A stretch of 64,000 nt of DNA from Fragilariopsis cylindrus CCMP1102. Taxonomy: Eukaryota; Bacillariophyta; Bacillariophyceae; Bacillariales; Bacillariaceae. Location: the NCBI GenBank assembly GCA_900095095.1, contig FMBT01000293.1, positions 620,001-684,000 of the forward strand, in the 5' to 3' direction. The notes below the pieces were generated by a model. It did no database searches and was not told the origin of the DNA. It saw only the letters and a list, made by a program, of their open reading frames with translations. Shown piece after piece: positions 1 through 12,489 of the stretch. Both the position numbers and the translations under genes were made by a program. The number at the start of each line of letters is the position of its first letter. Position 1 is the first letter of the stretch.

Positions 1-1088
1 GTGCCCAGCCCATTCCTTTGCGCTTTACGACTTCTTAACATTCTCCGTTTAAGTTGAGTCGCCCAACGAATGTCGTCGCTGTCGCTCTCCCACTCCTGCA
101 TTCGGGTGACTGTCCGGGTGCCTATCCGTTTCCCCTCATTCCGTGACGAACAGTCGTTTGCAATAAATCTTGGTCGAAAAACATTGCTTATTGGTGCAAT
201 TTCTCCAGAGATCGTAAAAGCACGAACATTGTTTCTCTCTGCTGTCAAAAGAAGAAAGAAGGAGATAAAACTCATGCAAGGAAAATTCCGAACCGGCTTC
301 ATCATTCTGTCACAGTATCATTTAGTTTGTCGTTTGTTGATGGGAGGAATGATGTTCAATGTCGAAATGGGATGTGGCTGACATGTTACATCATGATATT
401 CTTCTTCTATTTTTCGATTTTTTGGACAAAAGAAAGTTTTGTAATACTGTAGCAGTAATATCGCGCGCGACACACATTTTGTGCGCGCCCGAATTTTCAT
501 TTCTGGTGAAATCTCGGAAGTCACGAAGCCTACAGTATTCTGCTGTACCGTAGTACAGTAGCTGTAGTAGTAGCTAAGTTGGTGTAGTTATTTGTAAATA
601 TACACAGTATATGGGTTCAAATATACCTTTTTGCAGATTGTCAGTATGCCTTGTGTTCAAATTATGACCAATGATCAATCAGATATAAGAAAAGCAGTGC
701 AGCTTTACTATAATGCACTGGCTGTAAATACTATGCTCTAGGAATGTTGTATCATTTCCTAGATAAATTGCTGTATAATCTATCCTATTATCTGATAGAG
801 ACCCTTGCTCTCTTGATTCCAAAGAAAGCAAGCTATGAAAATGGGAAGACTAAACTTTTTCTTGGCATATTAAATATAGTCTGATTTTTATTAAATTTTA
901 TATTCCTATGTATTAATTTGATATACAGAGAACATAATATTCTCAATATGTATTAGAGTTTATCGTTACGGCATGTCTTATCGATTTTTGCTGTTGTTTA
1001 GAACGTGCAAGTAGTTGCAAAAGTAGATATTATTCTTTAGAAATGTGCGAGTAGTGGTAATATTGGAGGGAAGAGAACGGATTTCCTA
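1..1088. other. AT-rich stretch without a supported gene
   Basis: Only short overlapping open frames on both strands, none resembling a known family. The segment near 540-570 holds short CTGTA/TACAG strings that recur in other gene-free parts of the window. It may contain the promoter or 3' end of a gene lying to the left. Confidence 0.5.
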
Positions 1089-2059
1089 TTACTTCTTCTT
1101 AGCAGCAGTAGACTTCAACGTAGGAATCGACTTTCTCTTCACTCCCCGCAATTCCATCTGTTCCTTGAATTTCTTGACGTTACAGATACCAGGGAAAAAG
1201 TGTGGCTGGCCACGACCATAACTGTCAAAAGCTGCAAACCAACGGTTCCAATTGTACTCGGGCGTTTCAGTTTCTTTGAAATAGCATATCACAGCAAATT
1301 GTTCTGATGGGAAGAAACCATAGTTTGTAATTTTATCATACTTCCATCTGTTTATTGTACCGGAAACATAATTGTCGGGTTTTCGAACGAGTTCTGCCTT
1401 GCCATTCTCGTAATCGAGACGAGGCCCTCTGACATTGTAGAATTCGAACCCGTCTTTTTCAAAGACACATCGCACGCGGGAAGTTTGAACCCATAGTAGA
1501 GTAGCGAACAGAATATGGAATCCACCTCCAGCAATTCCGATCAACGAGGGAGTGTCATCGGCCGTATATGCTGTTGTGTTGTGCAAGATGAGAGAGGAAA
1601 AAGAAGAAGACGAACATCACGAGAAAGACAAAAAAATAAGACGGATATTTTAAAATGAGAAATAAATATTGTGTTTGTGTAACATGTGACATTAAAGTCT
1701 CGACTGAACCAATGGAAGTTGTTTACATTGGAGAAAAAATACTTACAAGGATGATAGGCCAAGATCAACGGCCCAAGAAGAGCAACAGCCCATGTGAGGG
1801 AAAAATCGGGAGGAATGACTTCATCCTTCATCATCATTCTCTGAAGTCTCGAAAACTTTGGATCTGCCACAGGAGTCGTGGACTCGCGAGTATACAATGG
1901 CTTTTCTGACCATCCATCTGAATATTTAGGTGGGGTAGAAAGCGCGTTCAAAGTTGTAGTAACCGACGAGAAATGTGACACGATATTGGGACTTCGACTA
2001 ACAAAGGCCGAAACAGAAGGACCCATGCACATCGAAAGAAAGAGGATAGCAAATTTCAT
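1089..2059 (-). CDS. Plastid-targeted DUF3119-type protein
   Basis: Two exons, 2059-1747 and 1570-1089, joined across a 176-nt GTAAGT...AG intron, give about 264 residues. The N-terminus is a signal peptide ending in VSAF followed by a Ser/Thr-rich stretch, the leader expected for import into a secondary plastid. The mature part has two hydrophobic segments, one on either side of the splice junction. The C-terminal half carries a CYFKE motif, then HFFPGICNVKKFKEQM, which matches the pattern of the cyanobacterial and plant DUF3119 family (compare FYFKE...HFLPILFDP...L). Family function is unknown; a small thylakoid or envelope membrane protein is likely. It is divergent from the ATG10-like gene. 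The family call is from memory of the motif; the targeting call is stronger. Confidence 0.72.
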
Positions 2060-2665
2060 TGTTAGTTAAGCTTTTTGTAGCCAGAGAAAGGACTTGTGGT
2101 GCGGTACAGTTGTAAAAGATATAAGGTAATTGGAATTGCAATGCATGCTGTTACAAGTAACCTCATCGTTTCCATCGCCGACATGCGATAAAATATCGAG
2201 ATGAACTGCGAAAAATAAAACATGCTGTAAAGAACAGATGCAATGAATGTATGTATGATTCAATTCGAATACTTATTTTTGGAAGTCGCGGATTGTTCCA
2301 TTTGTCAATTATTATTCTTCTTCCTCGAATAAAAATAAAATACTAGTAGCCATCGTCATGGAGAGGTGTCGCGCGCGGCAGGAAAAATGTGCGACACAGA
2401 ATTTTCTGGTGCGACAATTTTTGTTCCCCCCCTATATATGTGGGAACTTTATGATCCCCTAGTTTTCAAAATCCCCTCGTTTTTTTGTGCGCGGCGTTAT
2501 CGAGTGATGTAATATGATACATGATGTGATGTGATGTGATGTGATGTGATTCGCATTCAGAGATTGAAGATTGGGTTAGTGTTTCGGAATAGGAATGCCT
2601 ATGGCAATTTTTTTCTTCCAAAATACAGGAAATGCGTTGTCGATTTGCTGGACAGTCAATCAATT
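2060..2665. other. Divergent intergenic region
   Basis: Shared 5' region of the DUF3119-type gene (-) and the ATG10-like gene (+). It contains a short TGATG tandem tract at about 2520-2550 and CG-rich strings near 2370. No further gene is visible. Confidence 0.4.
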
Positions 2666-3543
2666 ATGAACACCTCCCGGAGTGATTTCAACCGGAACGC
2701 AAAAGCTCTGGTCTCCGCACTACCTACAATAGTATCGAACAATAATGGGGGTGAAACAACAAGATATCATAAATTACGACAATTTGATCTTTGTCATTGG
2801 GAACTACACTACGATAACAATCAAAATAACTTGATATATCTTTCACATCCACCCGTGGTATTCTATACTAGTTTCTGTTGTCTATAGAAGATGGGAAGGA
2901 AGAAGCATCCGAGGACATATTTCTTGCTACGAAAGACTCAGACGATGACTTCCTAGAGGACGAAGCTATCCTAGACGATGATCAATGTTTTGTTGCCGTA
3001 CTAGAGGAAAATAAAAACGAGAAAGAAGACCAAAAACGACAATTTGATACAGAATGGACATTTAGCATATCTATAGTAGTACATTTCGAGTTCCAGTGCT
3101 CTACTTTAGCGTGCAAGAAATGAACGGGAGCCCAGTTGGGAGGCAACAAGTCTTGGAAATCCTTCGACAGGAACATAATAAGCGGTCGTCGTTTGCAATC
3201 AGTGATGATATCCCAACTGACACATGGGAGTTTATTTCCCAAGAAGAACATCCTATCACGGGTCTTGTTTCGTATTTCCTCCACCCATGTCAATCAGCCG
3301 AACGACTGCACTTACTAACCGCAGGAAAAATGATCAGAAGGAAGTATGCGTTCGATCGGAACAAATTTGAATGCTAATGAGTTGACAAGTAACAACATTA
3401 TCTGGACTTGGATGTCAATGATCTTGCCAGTTGTCGGTCATTCCATACCTGCCTCTTACTTTCTAAAAATCCAAAAAAATATGGCACTATTAGAAACTCA
3501 CGGAAAAGCCGATGTGATGGAAGAACGAGGGAAATGTAATTAA
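2666..3543 (+). CDS. ATG10: ATG10-like autophagy E2 enzyme
   Basis: Atg10 is the E2-like enzyme that joins Atg12 to Atg5 in autophagosome formation. The frames carry the family landmarks in order: EWTFSISYSSTFRVPVLYF, then QEMNGSPVGR, then EEHPITG, then FLHPCQSAERL with the catalytic Cys of the HPC motif, then WMSMILPVVGHSIP at the C-terminus. The start chosen is the ATG at 2666; the first 70 residues are poorly conserved, as is usual for the family. The coding sequence is not one frame. It changes phase near 2875, near 3070 inside the EWTF..VPVLYF block, and again between HPC and WMSM near 3345. The first two fit one missing base each; the third needs one extra or two missing. I see no plausible introns at these points, so assembly error or a decayed gene must be considered. 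Its stop overlaps the stop of the gene on the other strand. Confidence 0.75.
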
Positions 3544-4843
3544 TTTTTTCTTTTCTTATAGAAGCCCGTGGCTTCGTGGACTGCTTCGATTTCCTCCTTG
3601 TCACCAACTTCGACGACGGTAGCCGTAGCCATTTGAGTTGCATATCCATAACCCAAAACACCCCCAAGAACAGTTATCAAAGAAACAAATTTTGAGTCCG
3701 AAAAACACATTTCGGTCCCACCAATTTTATTGCATACAAAAGGTTCGTCAATACGAAAACGAAAACGGCTTGCAATCCCTTCATAACGCCAGCACTAGTT
3801 GCACCACCAGGAAAATGTAGGAGCGTATGGAAAAAGTAATGGAGTGAACGATATTGGCCACACCAAACGCGCCAAAAAGAATACAAGCATACCAAACAGT
3901 CGTTCCGGCTTGTTGCATAGGATACCAAATATGCTCATTGAAATGTGGAATAGTATAGAAAATTTGCCAAACTAGAAACACAGATGCGGCAACCGATCCT
4001 TGAACAAAATTGTTTTGTAGGACACTCAATTTGTGCTCACCCTTCATAACGGCTCACTCATGACATAGGTCAAACCATGCATTGCGGATCCAAGAAAGAT
4101 ATAAGTGCTTCCCTTCAATACATCCTCTCCCAAATTTACAGAATCCTTCGCCGTGAGGGCTAAGCCACCAAATACAACAACCACATTGGCCCATTGCCAT
4201 ACACTCATAGTTCGTCCTAAAAATATTTGCGAAAAGACTTTGGAAAAATATGATATGATATGATACAAAAAAAAAGATGACACGGAAGATGAGAAAGAAA
4301 ATGTATACAAATAAATATTCAAATAAATAATGAAAGCACGGCAATTGACCGTTTTAGTTTATCTTTGAAACAAAATCGTTCGAAACTCACTCACCTGCTG
4401 TCCATATTGTCACCGATGAATAGATGATCGCAAAAATGGTTGGACCTGACAAAGAAGCACCCGTATAATTTAACGACGTAGAAGAAATATCCCAAAGAGC
4501 GATTCTTTATAATCGTTTTATGTGTGAATTTCAGCAATATATGTTAGCGTTTGAAATGACGGGTTCAATGATGTAAACGAATAATTCATGCATAGTCCAA
4601 GTTTATTACTTACCCACTCGCTTTGTATATAGTGGATCGTTTCGGCCAGCTTTGTTGATTCGCGAGTAAGATAGGGAGAATAAAAGCTGATGGTAATAGG
4701 TAATAGAAGAGCATGTAAAGTTGGCAAGAAGGATCTGCAATTTTTGCTTCCTTTAGAAGCGTCATTAGAAGTGGTTGACTGCATCCTGATGCGATATATG
4801 CTAAGGCACTGGAATATGTTCGAATGCTGGTAGGAGACGTCAT
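3540..4843 (-). CDS. Drug/metabolite (SLC35-like) membrane transporter
   Basis: Three exons, 4843-4614, 4504-4395 and 4237-3540, with GTAAGT and GTGAGT donors, give about 346 residues. The product is almost entirely hydrophobic with around ten membrane segments. Landmarks are an N-terminal ASGCSQPLLM helix, FLGRTMSVWQW followed by a GGLALTAKD helix (typical of EamA/nucleotide-sugar-type carriers), LTYVMSEP, then PGGATSAGVMKGLQAV and IGGTEMCFSDSKFVSLITV. The substrate cannot be told. Exon 3 changes frame three times, near 4045, 3833 and 3733, always as if a single base were missing, while similarity continues without a gap on either side. It is convergent with ATG10 and the two stop codons overlap. 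Assembly errors are likelier than a pseudogene, since no residues are lost. Confidence 0.7.
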
Positions 4844-5463
4844 TTTTTTTTCCTGCTGTTGGGACTTATTTTTGGACTACCTTGCTTCGAGGCCTGTACA
4901 ATTATTATTATTATGTTGAAAGATCAGATAATATGTGTGAGCAGAGAATATATACATATGTCCATTTTGTTATTGGATAAATTTCTTACGGAATCTCTGA
5001 ATGATGGGTATGTTTTCTATGATGCATGCCTCGTTTGTCACCACTCGGTTTTTGTTGTTTTGTCAATTGGCAGGAACTTCCTCTTCGGCGACTTGTAAGT
5101 TACTTGCGATGCTAGCTAACTAACTTAACTCTGACGAAGAGATTCATTCGTTCAAAGAGTATGCTCAAAGAATCTTGGCTGAAAACTGAAAACACTACAA
5201 AAAGCCCTACGACTTTCAACTTAAATATTATTTAAAAATAAAAAAAACAATTTCATTTCTATATTTTTAGGGCATTTATGTACGACCTAATATTTATTTT
5301 TACTATGAACACTACGTGCTTTGCTTTTTTATACAATACTTAGTAAAGGAAGCAATAATTCTTCATTCGCCTTCGCAGTCTTAATTGCTACTATGTACAA
5401 CAAAATAAATAAATAATCATAAAAAGATCTTTGTATCATACATCATATAGTAGTATTGTCATC
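4844..5463. other. Divergent intergenic region
   Basis: Lies between the transporter start (-) and the GFA-type gene (+). A 79-codon open frame at 4859-5098 has no recognisable features and is probably chance. The rest is AT-rich with A and T runs. Confidence 0.4.
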
Positions 5464-5927
5464 ATGGGAACGTAGAAAGTCAGCCTGAGTGTAGGGAGAA
5501 AAAGGAAGAATATTGCGTCCGTTGTCATTGCGGAAAAATCAGAGGCAGGTTTAGAGCAAATAAGGAACACGTCGTAGCTTGGGAGTGTAATTGCAGTGAT
5601 TGTTCGATGAGAGGAAATATCCACATCATCGTCCCAGAAGAAGATTTTCGAATAGACATGCCAGATAATAAATCATATCAATTAATGACGACTGAGTATC
5701 TTTGGGGAACAAAGACTGCGACAAGGAAATTTTGTAGGACATGCGGAGTACTTCCATGGTATAGACCTCGATCAAATCCAGATGGATATGGTATCACACT
5801 TAAGTGTATTGACTGGGGCAACGACGAAGCAATAATACCGAAGGTTGAAGTCAAAAGGTTCAATGGCGAAAGCTGGGAGGAGCAATTTGCTGCATCCAAC
5901 ATTGCCGAACAATCAAAGAGCACCTAG
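5464..5927 (+). CDS. GFA/CENP-V-type zinc-binding protein
   Basis: The GFA fold binds zinc through conserved cysteines and includes glutathione-dependent formaldehyde-activating enzymes and CENP-V. This product has the expected order: CHCGKIRG, then ECNCSDCSMRG, then FCRTCGVLPWYR, followed by a short C-terminal tail. The frame from about 5470 to 5927 is continuous. The only upstream ATG (5464) is in another phase; it would give a start of MG.VESQPEC if one base were missing near 5470, which matches the pattern in the two neighbouring genes. A small unseen 5' exon is the alternative. Length of about 155 residues suits the family. Substrate is unknown, and most eukaryotic members are not proven formaldehyde enzymes. 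Confidence 0.75.
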
Positions 5928-6267
5928 TAATATATAAAAATAAGTGCATAATAAGTGTAAGAACAACTACCGTATGTGCAGCTAACCAAATGTACACCAA
6001 ATGATGACATGACTGCACTCAGTTACAGCTATTTATGTGAATACGGTATGTAAAGCTCTAGTCAAGTAATAGGATCGTAAAAACAACATTGAATGACAAT
6101 GCTTCTAAAGACATTCTAAACTCCTAGCTTTATCTTACACTAAAACTATTATGTATACTTCTAGAGACACAATATCTCGAAAGTTAGCATGTGTAAAGGG
6201 GAGAACTTTGTTGGAGATCATACTATACGTGCGGGACGTAATTTGCGATGAACTGTTTTTTTCTTTC
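5928..6267. other. 3' intergenic region between convergent genes
   Basis: Shared downstream region of the GFA-type gene and exportin-7. AT-rich; no gene, hairpin or repeat was recognised. Confidence 0.4.
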
Positions 6268-9200
6268 TTAAATCGTCAGAAAACCTCGTGCCGTCACTCG
6301 GAAGGCAGTCAGCTTCTGAGTAAATCTATCTCTGTTGGCGCTATCCAAACTCCGATTGACATCCGAAAGCAACTTGTTCAAAGTTTCATTCAACTTCGCT
6401 TGGTTTTCATTCGATTGTGTACTCAATAAATAATTTTTGTATTCTTGGAAGCTTGACTCGCTTGCCAACATGAGACTCAACATGGGACGCATTACAGCCC
6501 AGTGGTTGGAAGGCGGACCAAATAAGAGAAGGTTGAATAGTGTCATGGTCAAGCTAGAAAAAAGATTGGGCTGGGCAGCCAAGTGCTTGAAAACAAAAAT
6601 GAGATGAAAATTAGGTGAGCAATAATCCATACAAACATAAATATCACTATATATATCATTAAAACGGAATTTCTTGCTCTTACTTTGTTTAGGTTGTGCA
6701 TTTCCACCTTATCTTTGTTTTGGTTGATAAAGAAGTATGTAGTCAAATGATCAATTGTATTAGCACAAAATGAACTGATGGTTTGATCGTTTGACTGAAG
6801 ACCTTCGTGAACAGTGGTCATGATTTGTAAAAAGACGTTTGTGTCCAAAGCAAAGACTCTCTTTTTATGGCTACGAAAGAGGATTTCGATGAAGCTATAA
6901 TATGCTTTGCTCAGCTTCGGATATGCATTCACATCATCCAATGGTACAGAGAGTGCCATATTGAGGGCAACATCGAGTGAATTTTGCAAGGACATATCAT
7001 TGTAAAGTTCAAAGACTCCAAAACAGACATAATTTCCACCCAGGGCAGAATTCAGAACATGAAGAGATAAGGAGAGTCCCTTATAGCGCTTCTTATAGAT
7101 TTCTGGATCTCCTGGTGGTGGCGCTGGAGTGGCCATAAGTCGACGACCATATGCACAAACGACATCGCTGGTGTACCGGAAAAGAAGGATACCATTCGGG
7201 CTGCTTTGATCAAAGTTTACCCGATTTGCTTTATTGTGACAGAATTCCTGCAAGAAGCGAAGCAAACTGATCATAACATCGGTTTGGTCGTACCATAAAT
7301 CAGCAACTTTAGAGAAGAGAGGTAAATGTTGGGGATGCAAGATCTCAAATAGGGCACTATATGTTTTGCGATTGTGCAAACTAGCAGCAATTCCACGCAA
7401 ATCCCGAAACACTCCAATCAGGGGTGCTCTGCAATTCTCACTTCTCAGATCATTGGGAGGGAGACTACCCAGTTTACCTAAGACAGTAATAATGGGTTCG
7501 AGAAATTGCTCGAATGTCAGTCCTAGCTTATCTTCCCCATTTGGAGACAAAAGCAGACGTGTTAATGTCGCATGAAAGGTAGTTCGTTGTCTGACATTTG
7601 CTGGGATGGATAGGAATGGAAAGTGGTCGCTGGTGTGATTTTTGGCTAGAAATCGGACAGTTTCGAGAGTCAATAAAAGTTTGGAACTGCTATATCCTCC
7701 GGCCATATCATGAAAGAGATCCAGAGTCTTGCTCACGATTTCTTGCTCCTCCGGCCAAAATTTGAGGTTGTTTCCCATTTTAGTAACAATAATATTTGCT
7801 ACAACTGTGTGATCACCCATACCCATCTGCTCAAACATCCGCAGATAGACTTTTTGCTTAGTCGATGGTGCAGAATCAAGTTTTGCCACAATCATCCCCA
7901 CCGATAAAGTATCACCGCCCAATGAACCGACACCAGAGCTGCTGCTTCCAGACATCTGGTCCCACATGAACATGTAAACTCGACGAAAGTTTCCGAAGTA
8001 AAATAGCATGGCTTGTTCTAATTGTGGGTCCGCTCTTCCTGTACCATTTGATGAGGTAAGACGATAATCCATACCCTGGGCAAGTTGCAACGTGCGACGA
8101 CTTAAGCTGGCATCGATTGCCTCTTCTCCTTCCCCCATGTGAGCAGAAGACCAAGAATGGCCCCCGACAATAGCTCCAACTATGTAGGTCAGCCACGTTA
8201 ATTGTCCCTCAATGATTGCCATGGATTGCTGCACATCATTCGGTGCAGAGGAGGTCGGGCTATTTCCTAGGCGACTTGTAATGTCTCTGTACTGCGCTAG
8301 TAGAGGATCAAATTTAGCTAAAATCATTTGTGCAACAGCCCCATATTTAAAGCGACAAATGACGGGTAATCGATCCATTTGTTCCCGGAGCGATCCGTCG
8401 TCGTCGAGTGGATTCTCAAGGGCCCCATCACTTCTCAAAACAGCTTCGACTGACCCAAGCATGCTTTCGATATATGTTTCAATCACAAGTAACACCTGTT
8501 TTTCCAGATGCTGAACATGACCCTGAGCTCCAGTTTCAGGTCGAACATATGGTACGGCTGCTACTAATCTACCCCAAAGCGAGAGGAGGTAGTGTATCGA
8601 ATTTGTAGAATATTGCCAGTTCCGAATAGATTGCACGGTAAACGATGCTGCCAGTTCGAGCCATTCCATATACCCGTTAGTCTTGACTAATTCTGATAGT
8701 TGGTAGTTCGCCTTCAATCGACCAAGGAGACGACAAAACTGATGGTAATTGTCTTGATGTTGCAATCCAGTTTGGTTGGAGAGCATTTCTCGTATTCCAG
8801 TGATAAGACGACCTAAAAATGCTGCCCGATCCTTATCTGTTGGAAACAGAGAACGCCGTACAGATGCTAGCAATATAATGGCTTCCATGGCCTTACTAGA
8901 TCGTGGAGGTGCTGTAGTGGCATAAAATTCAAAGAATAGTTCTGTGGTGGCTGGATCTTGCAATAGAGTTCTCCACGAAGTAGGTGCTTGGATGGTCCCG
9001 ACATCCTCAGTAGATTCATCTGGATTCGTACCGATAAAGTCAAAGGAAAGACACCGGACCGCGAGCGCAAGGGAAAGTTCTCCAAGAATCTTCTCTTGTT
9101 GTGGATCCGAAGCTGTTTTATTTTATAAAGAGACATATATGGAGAGAGAGAAAACAATGAAGATAAAATGGTAGAGTGCAAATTGAGTGTTAGCCCATTT

Positions 9201-10035
9201 CATTCTATTGAATACTTTGCATTCGAAATTTACTTGTATTATTCCTTTCCTTTCCTTCCACGAAAAAAACAGTATAATATTCGCTCATCTTTGTCCAGAC
9301 ATTCCAGATCCTTTTCTCTTTTTGTGTGTGGTGTATGTGGTGTCACCCATAGAACAATATTCGAATACATTTTTTATTAAATTATCCGCTTATTGATATT
9401 ATAATAAACTTACTAATAGCTCTTGTTTGAAGTTGCTTAAGTGTCGTCAAACCTAATTGAAACACCTTTAGGAGACAAACATCTCGAAAGCTCACCGACG
9501 TCTTTCGATGTTGTGTTAGGGTTCGTCCGGAAGTGGGGATATTTAGCTCGTCGACGAGTTGATTGAGAATTTTTAAACCGAGTATACAATGTTCAACCGT
9601 CGCCTGCAAGAACTTGGTAACGTCGTCGGCCAATTCTCGGTGAACAGGATCATCAAACCAGCCTAATTTCGTTATACGACATACCAATTTGATTAAACTA
9701 ACAACCACAAAACTTTCCAATTGTGTACCATTGTTTGCCAGGTATGTAAGGACGTAATTGCGAATATCAATACGTTGGGGAATGGTAAAGGAATTCCAGT
9801 GCGTCGTAATTAGTTCGGTCAACGAATTGGTTGCCACTAGCCGTGCATATTGCGATTGAGTCTTTTCAAGGATGTATTGACATTGTGGAATAAAATCAGC
9901 CGATTGTTGCAAACTCATTAGACGTTGCTGGGCTTCCTGCCGGTTAATTTGTTCCCCATTTTCCCCAGTTGTTGGCATCCCCGTGTATAGCGTCTCACAG
10001 AGAGCTTCAACCTGTTTCAGCTGTGCAGAATCCAT
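6268..10035 (-). CDS. XPO7: Exportin-7 (RanBP16-type nuclear export receptor)
   Basis: Three exons, 10035-9414, 9112-6684 and 6585-6268, all with GT-AG borders in matching phase, give about 1122 residues, close to animal exportin-7. XPO7 is an importin-beta-type RanGTP-dependent carrier of broad cargo at the nuclear pore. Similarity runs along the whole length: RIDIRNYVLTYLA and ITKLGWFDD near the N-terminus; SFDFIGTNPDES; ASVRRSLFP; YHQFCRLLGRLKANYQL; NSIHYLLSLWGRL; VRDLRGIA-like FRDLRGIAASLHNRK; FDQSSPNGILLFR; YPKLSKAYYS; and RDRFTQKLTAFR at the end. No frame breaks were found across 3.4 kb of coding sequence, which contrasts with the neighbouring 2.7-5.5 kb. It is divergent from adenylosuccinate lyase. 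Confidence 0.93.
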
Positions 10036-10862
10036 GATAATATTGATGTCTCAGGAGAAGGGTTCGTGTAATCGATAGATCGACGAGAATAGAGGTTCGT
10101 TTTTGCGTTGCAGATCTGATACTAAATAGGTAGAAGAGGAAAACCAGTAGGGTTTTTTTTCTCTTTCTTTTTCTTTCTTCCTCAAATTACTTACTCGATG
10201 GCAGATTCAAGAAGGGAAAAAAACGATTTTCAGCTGTATTGAAAATAGAAGCAATAAAACAAACCAACCGGTCTTAATCGAATTTCTTGGGACCGGAAAA
10301 GATGTGCAGCTTGGTTATCAAGTGAAAGCTTCTTAGGATGAGCTTATATTGTGCGGAAAAGGAAATGATCGAGGTAATGCAACATATAGTTCCAATGGAA
10401 GTGACGTTATGCCAATGCAATCACAATTTTATTTTTGTTATTGATTATTGAGCTGTTGCTTTATCTACCGTATTAATAATTGTACTGAGCATCTCGCGTG
10501 ATGGATGATCGATGCCAGCACGCGATTTACATTAGGGGTCAAAGCAAAAGATGCAAAAAGAAGAAGAAAAAGCGCTATGAATGTCGGCTGCTCGGCGACG
10601 CACAGACCATAAGAGCTTAGAGAAAATTAGGTATTTTGCTCAATTTTTGACGAATCAGTTGTAGGCAGGAAATCTCATCCACCCAAATTAAAGATTTGTG
10701 TTGATATGTCATGTGTTCGAGTGTTAGTAGTGTGGAGAAGGCAAATAAACTCTACATACATAAAATATTAGACAAATACACAACTTTGTCTTGAATAAAG
10801 GAATTTGATTCATCCACTTGAGTTGCTAAACTACAAAACGAGAACAACCGCACCATTGCAAT
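10036..10862. other. Divergent intergenic region
   Basis: Shared promoter region of XPO7 (-) and adenylosuccinate lyase (+). It has a T/C-rich tract at about 10150-10185. No additional gene is seen. Confidence 0.4.
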
Positions 10863-12489
10863 ATGAGTTCAACCAACGGTGAAAAATTCCTCGCAGCTGC
10901 TGCCGAATTCCCCGAAGATGCTCTTCCCGATGACAAAAGGGTGTATGAACATCCTTTAGTAAAACGATATGCAACGAAGGAAATGTCCTTCGTCTGGTCC
11001 CCGGCTATGAAATTTACAACGTGGCGTAAGCTATGGACGGCCCTAGCGACGGCTGAACAAGAGCTGGGTATCGACATTTCCGATGAGCAACTCGAAGAAA
11101 TGCGAACCCACTTGTTTGATGTCGATTTTGACTTGGCAGAGCGAAAGGAAGCCGAATTTCGTCACGATGTTATGGGTCACGTCCACGCTTTCGGTGATGC
11201 CGCTCCCGCTGCCATGCCTATTATTCATTTAGGGGCCACTTCTTGCTACGTAGGAGACAACACTGATATTATTCAGATCCGAGATTCGCTCTTTCTCGTC
11301 AAGAGAAAACTTGTGCAGACTATTTCGATTCTCAAAGACTTTGCCATTAAATTCCGAGATTTACCCACTCTAGGTTTCACCCATTATCAGCCTGCTCAGC
11401 TCACCACTGTGGGGAAGAGGTGCTGTTTGTGGATGCAAGAGTTGTTGATGGATTATGATCGTGTTGTCATGGAAATTGAAAAGCTTCCTATGCGTGGAGT
11501 CAAGGGAACAACAGGAACACAGGGAACATTTTTGGAACTTTTTGATGGTGATCATGAAAAGGTAAAGATCTTAAACAAGCGTGTATGTGAACTCATGGGA
11601 TTCGAAAAGTCTATCGCCGTCTCTGGTCAAACTTATACCCGTAAGATTGACTTTACCGTTTTGAGCGTCTTGAGTGGTATTGCTCAATCAGCCTATAAAA
11701 TGTGCGGGGACATTCGATTACTTGCCAACTTAAAAGAAATAGAGGAACCGTTCGCTAAAACTCAAATTGGTTCCAGTGCTATGGCCTACAAGCGCAACCC
11801 AATGCGATCCGAAAGGGTCTGCTCCCTTGCTCGTTATGTCATGGGACTACCCTCTGGAGCAGCTAACACAGCTGCGAATCAATGGTTCGAACGTACACTA
11901 GATGATTCTGCCATTCGTCGCATCATTCTCCCTGAGGGATTCCTTGCCGTCGATGTCATTTTGACACTTCTTTCAAATATTGCTGATGGTCTTCATGTCT
12001 GGCCCGAAGTTGTCAAGTCTCACGTTATGGCTGAATTGCCATTTATGTCAACCGAAGTCATTCTTATGGAGTGTAAGTAGATTTTGTTTTGCTGTATGGA
12101 CGATTATTAGTTTTTTTTTAGGCTTACCTCAGTATGATGTATACTGGTAACTAAAACCTGTATCTATATTTATCATATCCCTTCTTTTATTAGGTGTCAA
12201 AGCTGGTGGTGATCGTCAGGAACTTCACGAGGCCATCCGTGTTCATTCAATGGCTGCTGGTGCTGTGGTGAAAGGAGAGGGAAAGCCAAATGATCTGCTC
12301 GAACGCATTGCTAAGGATTCAATGTTTTCTGCCATTCATGATAAGCTGGATACCCTTGTCGATCCAAGTCTTTTTGTTGGACGTGCACCTGAACAAGTTG
12401 ACGAATTTATTCAAGACGAAATCACTCCAATTCTAGATGCGAATAAGGACCTACTAGCACAAGCAAGCGTGGACGCTGTCAATGTTTAA
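10863..12489 (+). CDS. ADSL: Adenylosuccinate lyase
   Basis: Exons 10863-12072 and 12194-12489, split by a 121-nt GTAAGT...TTAG intron, encode 501 residues. The enzyme cleaves SAICAR to AICAR and adenylosuccinate to AMP in purine synthesis. Clear family blocks are LGATSCYVGDNTD, TLGFTHYQPAQLTTVGKR with the catalytic-region His, GVKGTTGTQG, and the fumarase/lyase signature GSSAMAYKRNPMRSE at about residues 302-316. It is the eukaryotic-type ADSL, with VKAGGDRQELHEAIRVHS straddling the second exon. There is no targeting leader, so cytosolic. The frame is intact. Confidence 0.96.

Noticed and set aside
2666-4100. Programmed ribosomal frameshifting to explain the frame changes
   Set aside because: Most sites lack a slippery heptamer, there are several per gene, and they occur in unrelated families. 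Sequence error is simpler.
4859-5098. 79-codon frame upstream of the GFA-type gene
   Set aside because: No resemblance to any family and no link to the GFA frame.
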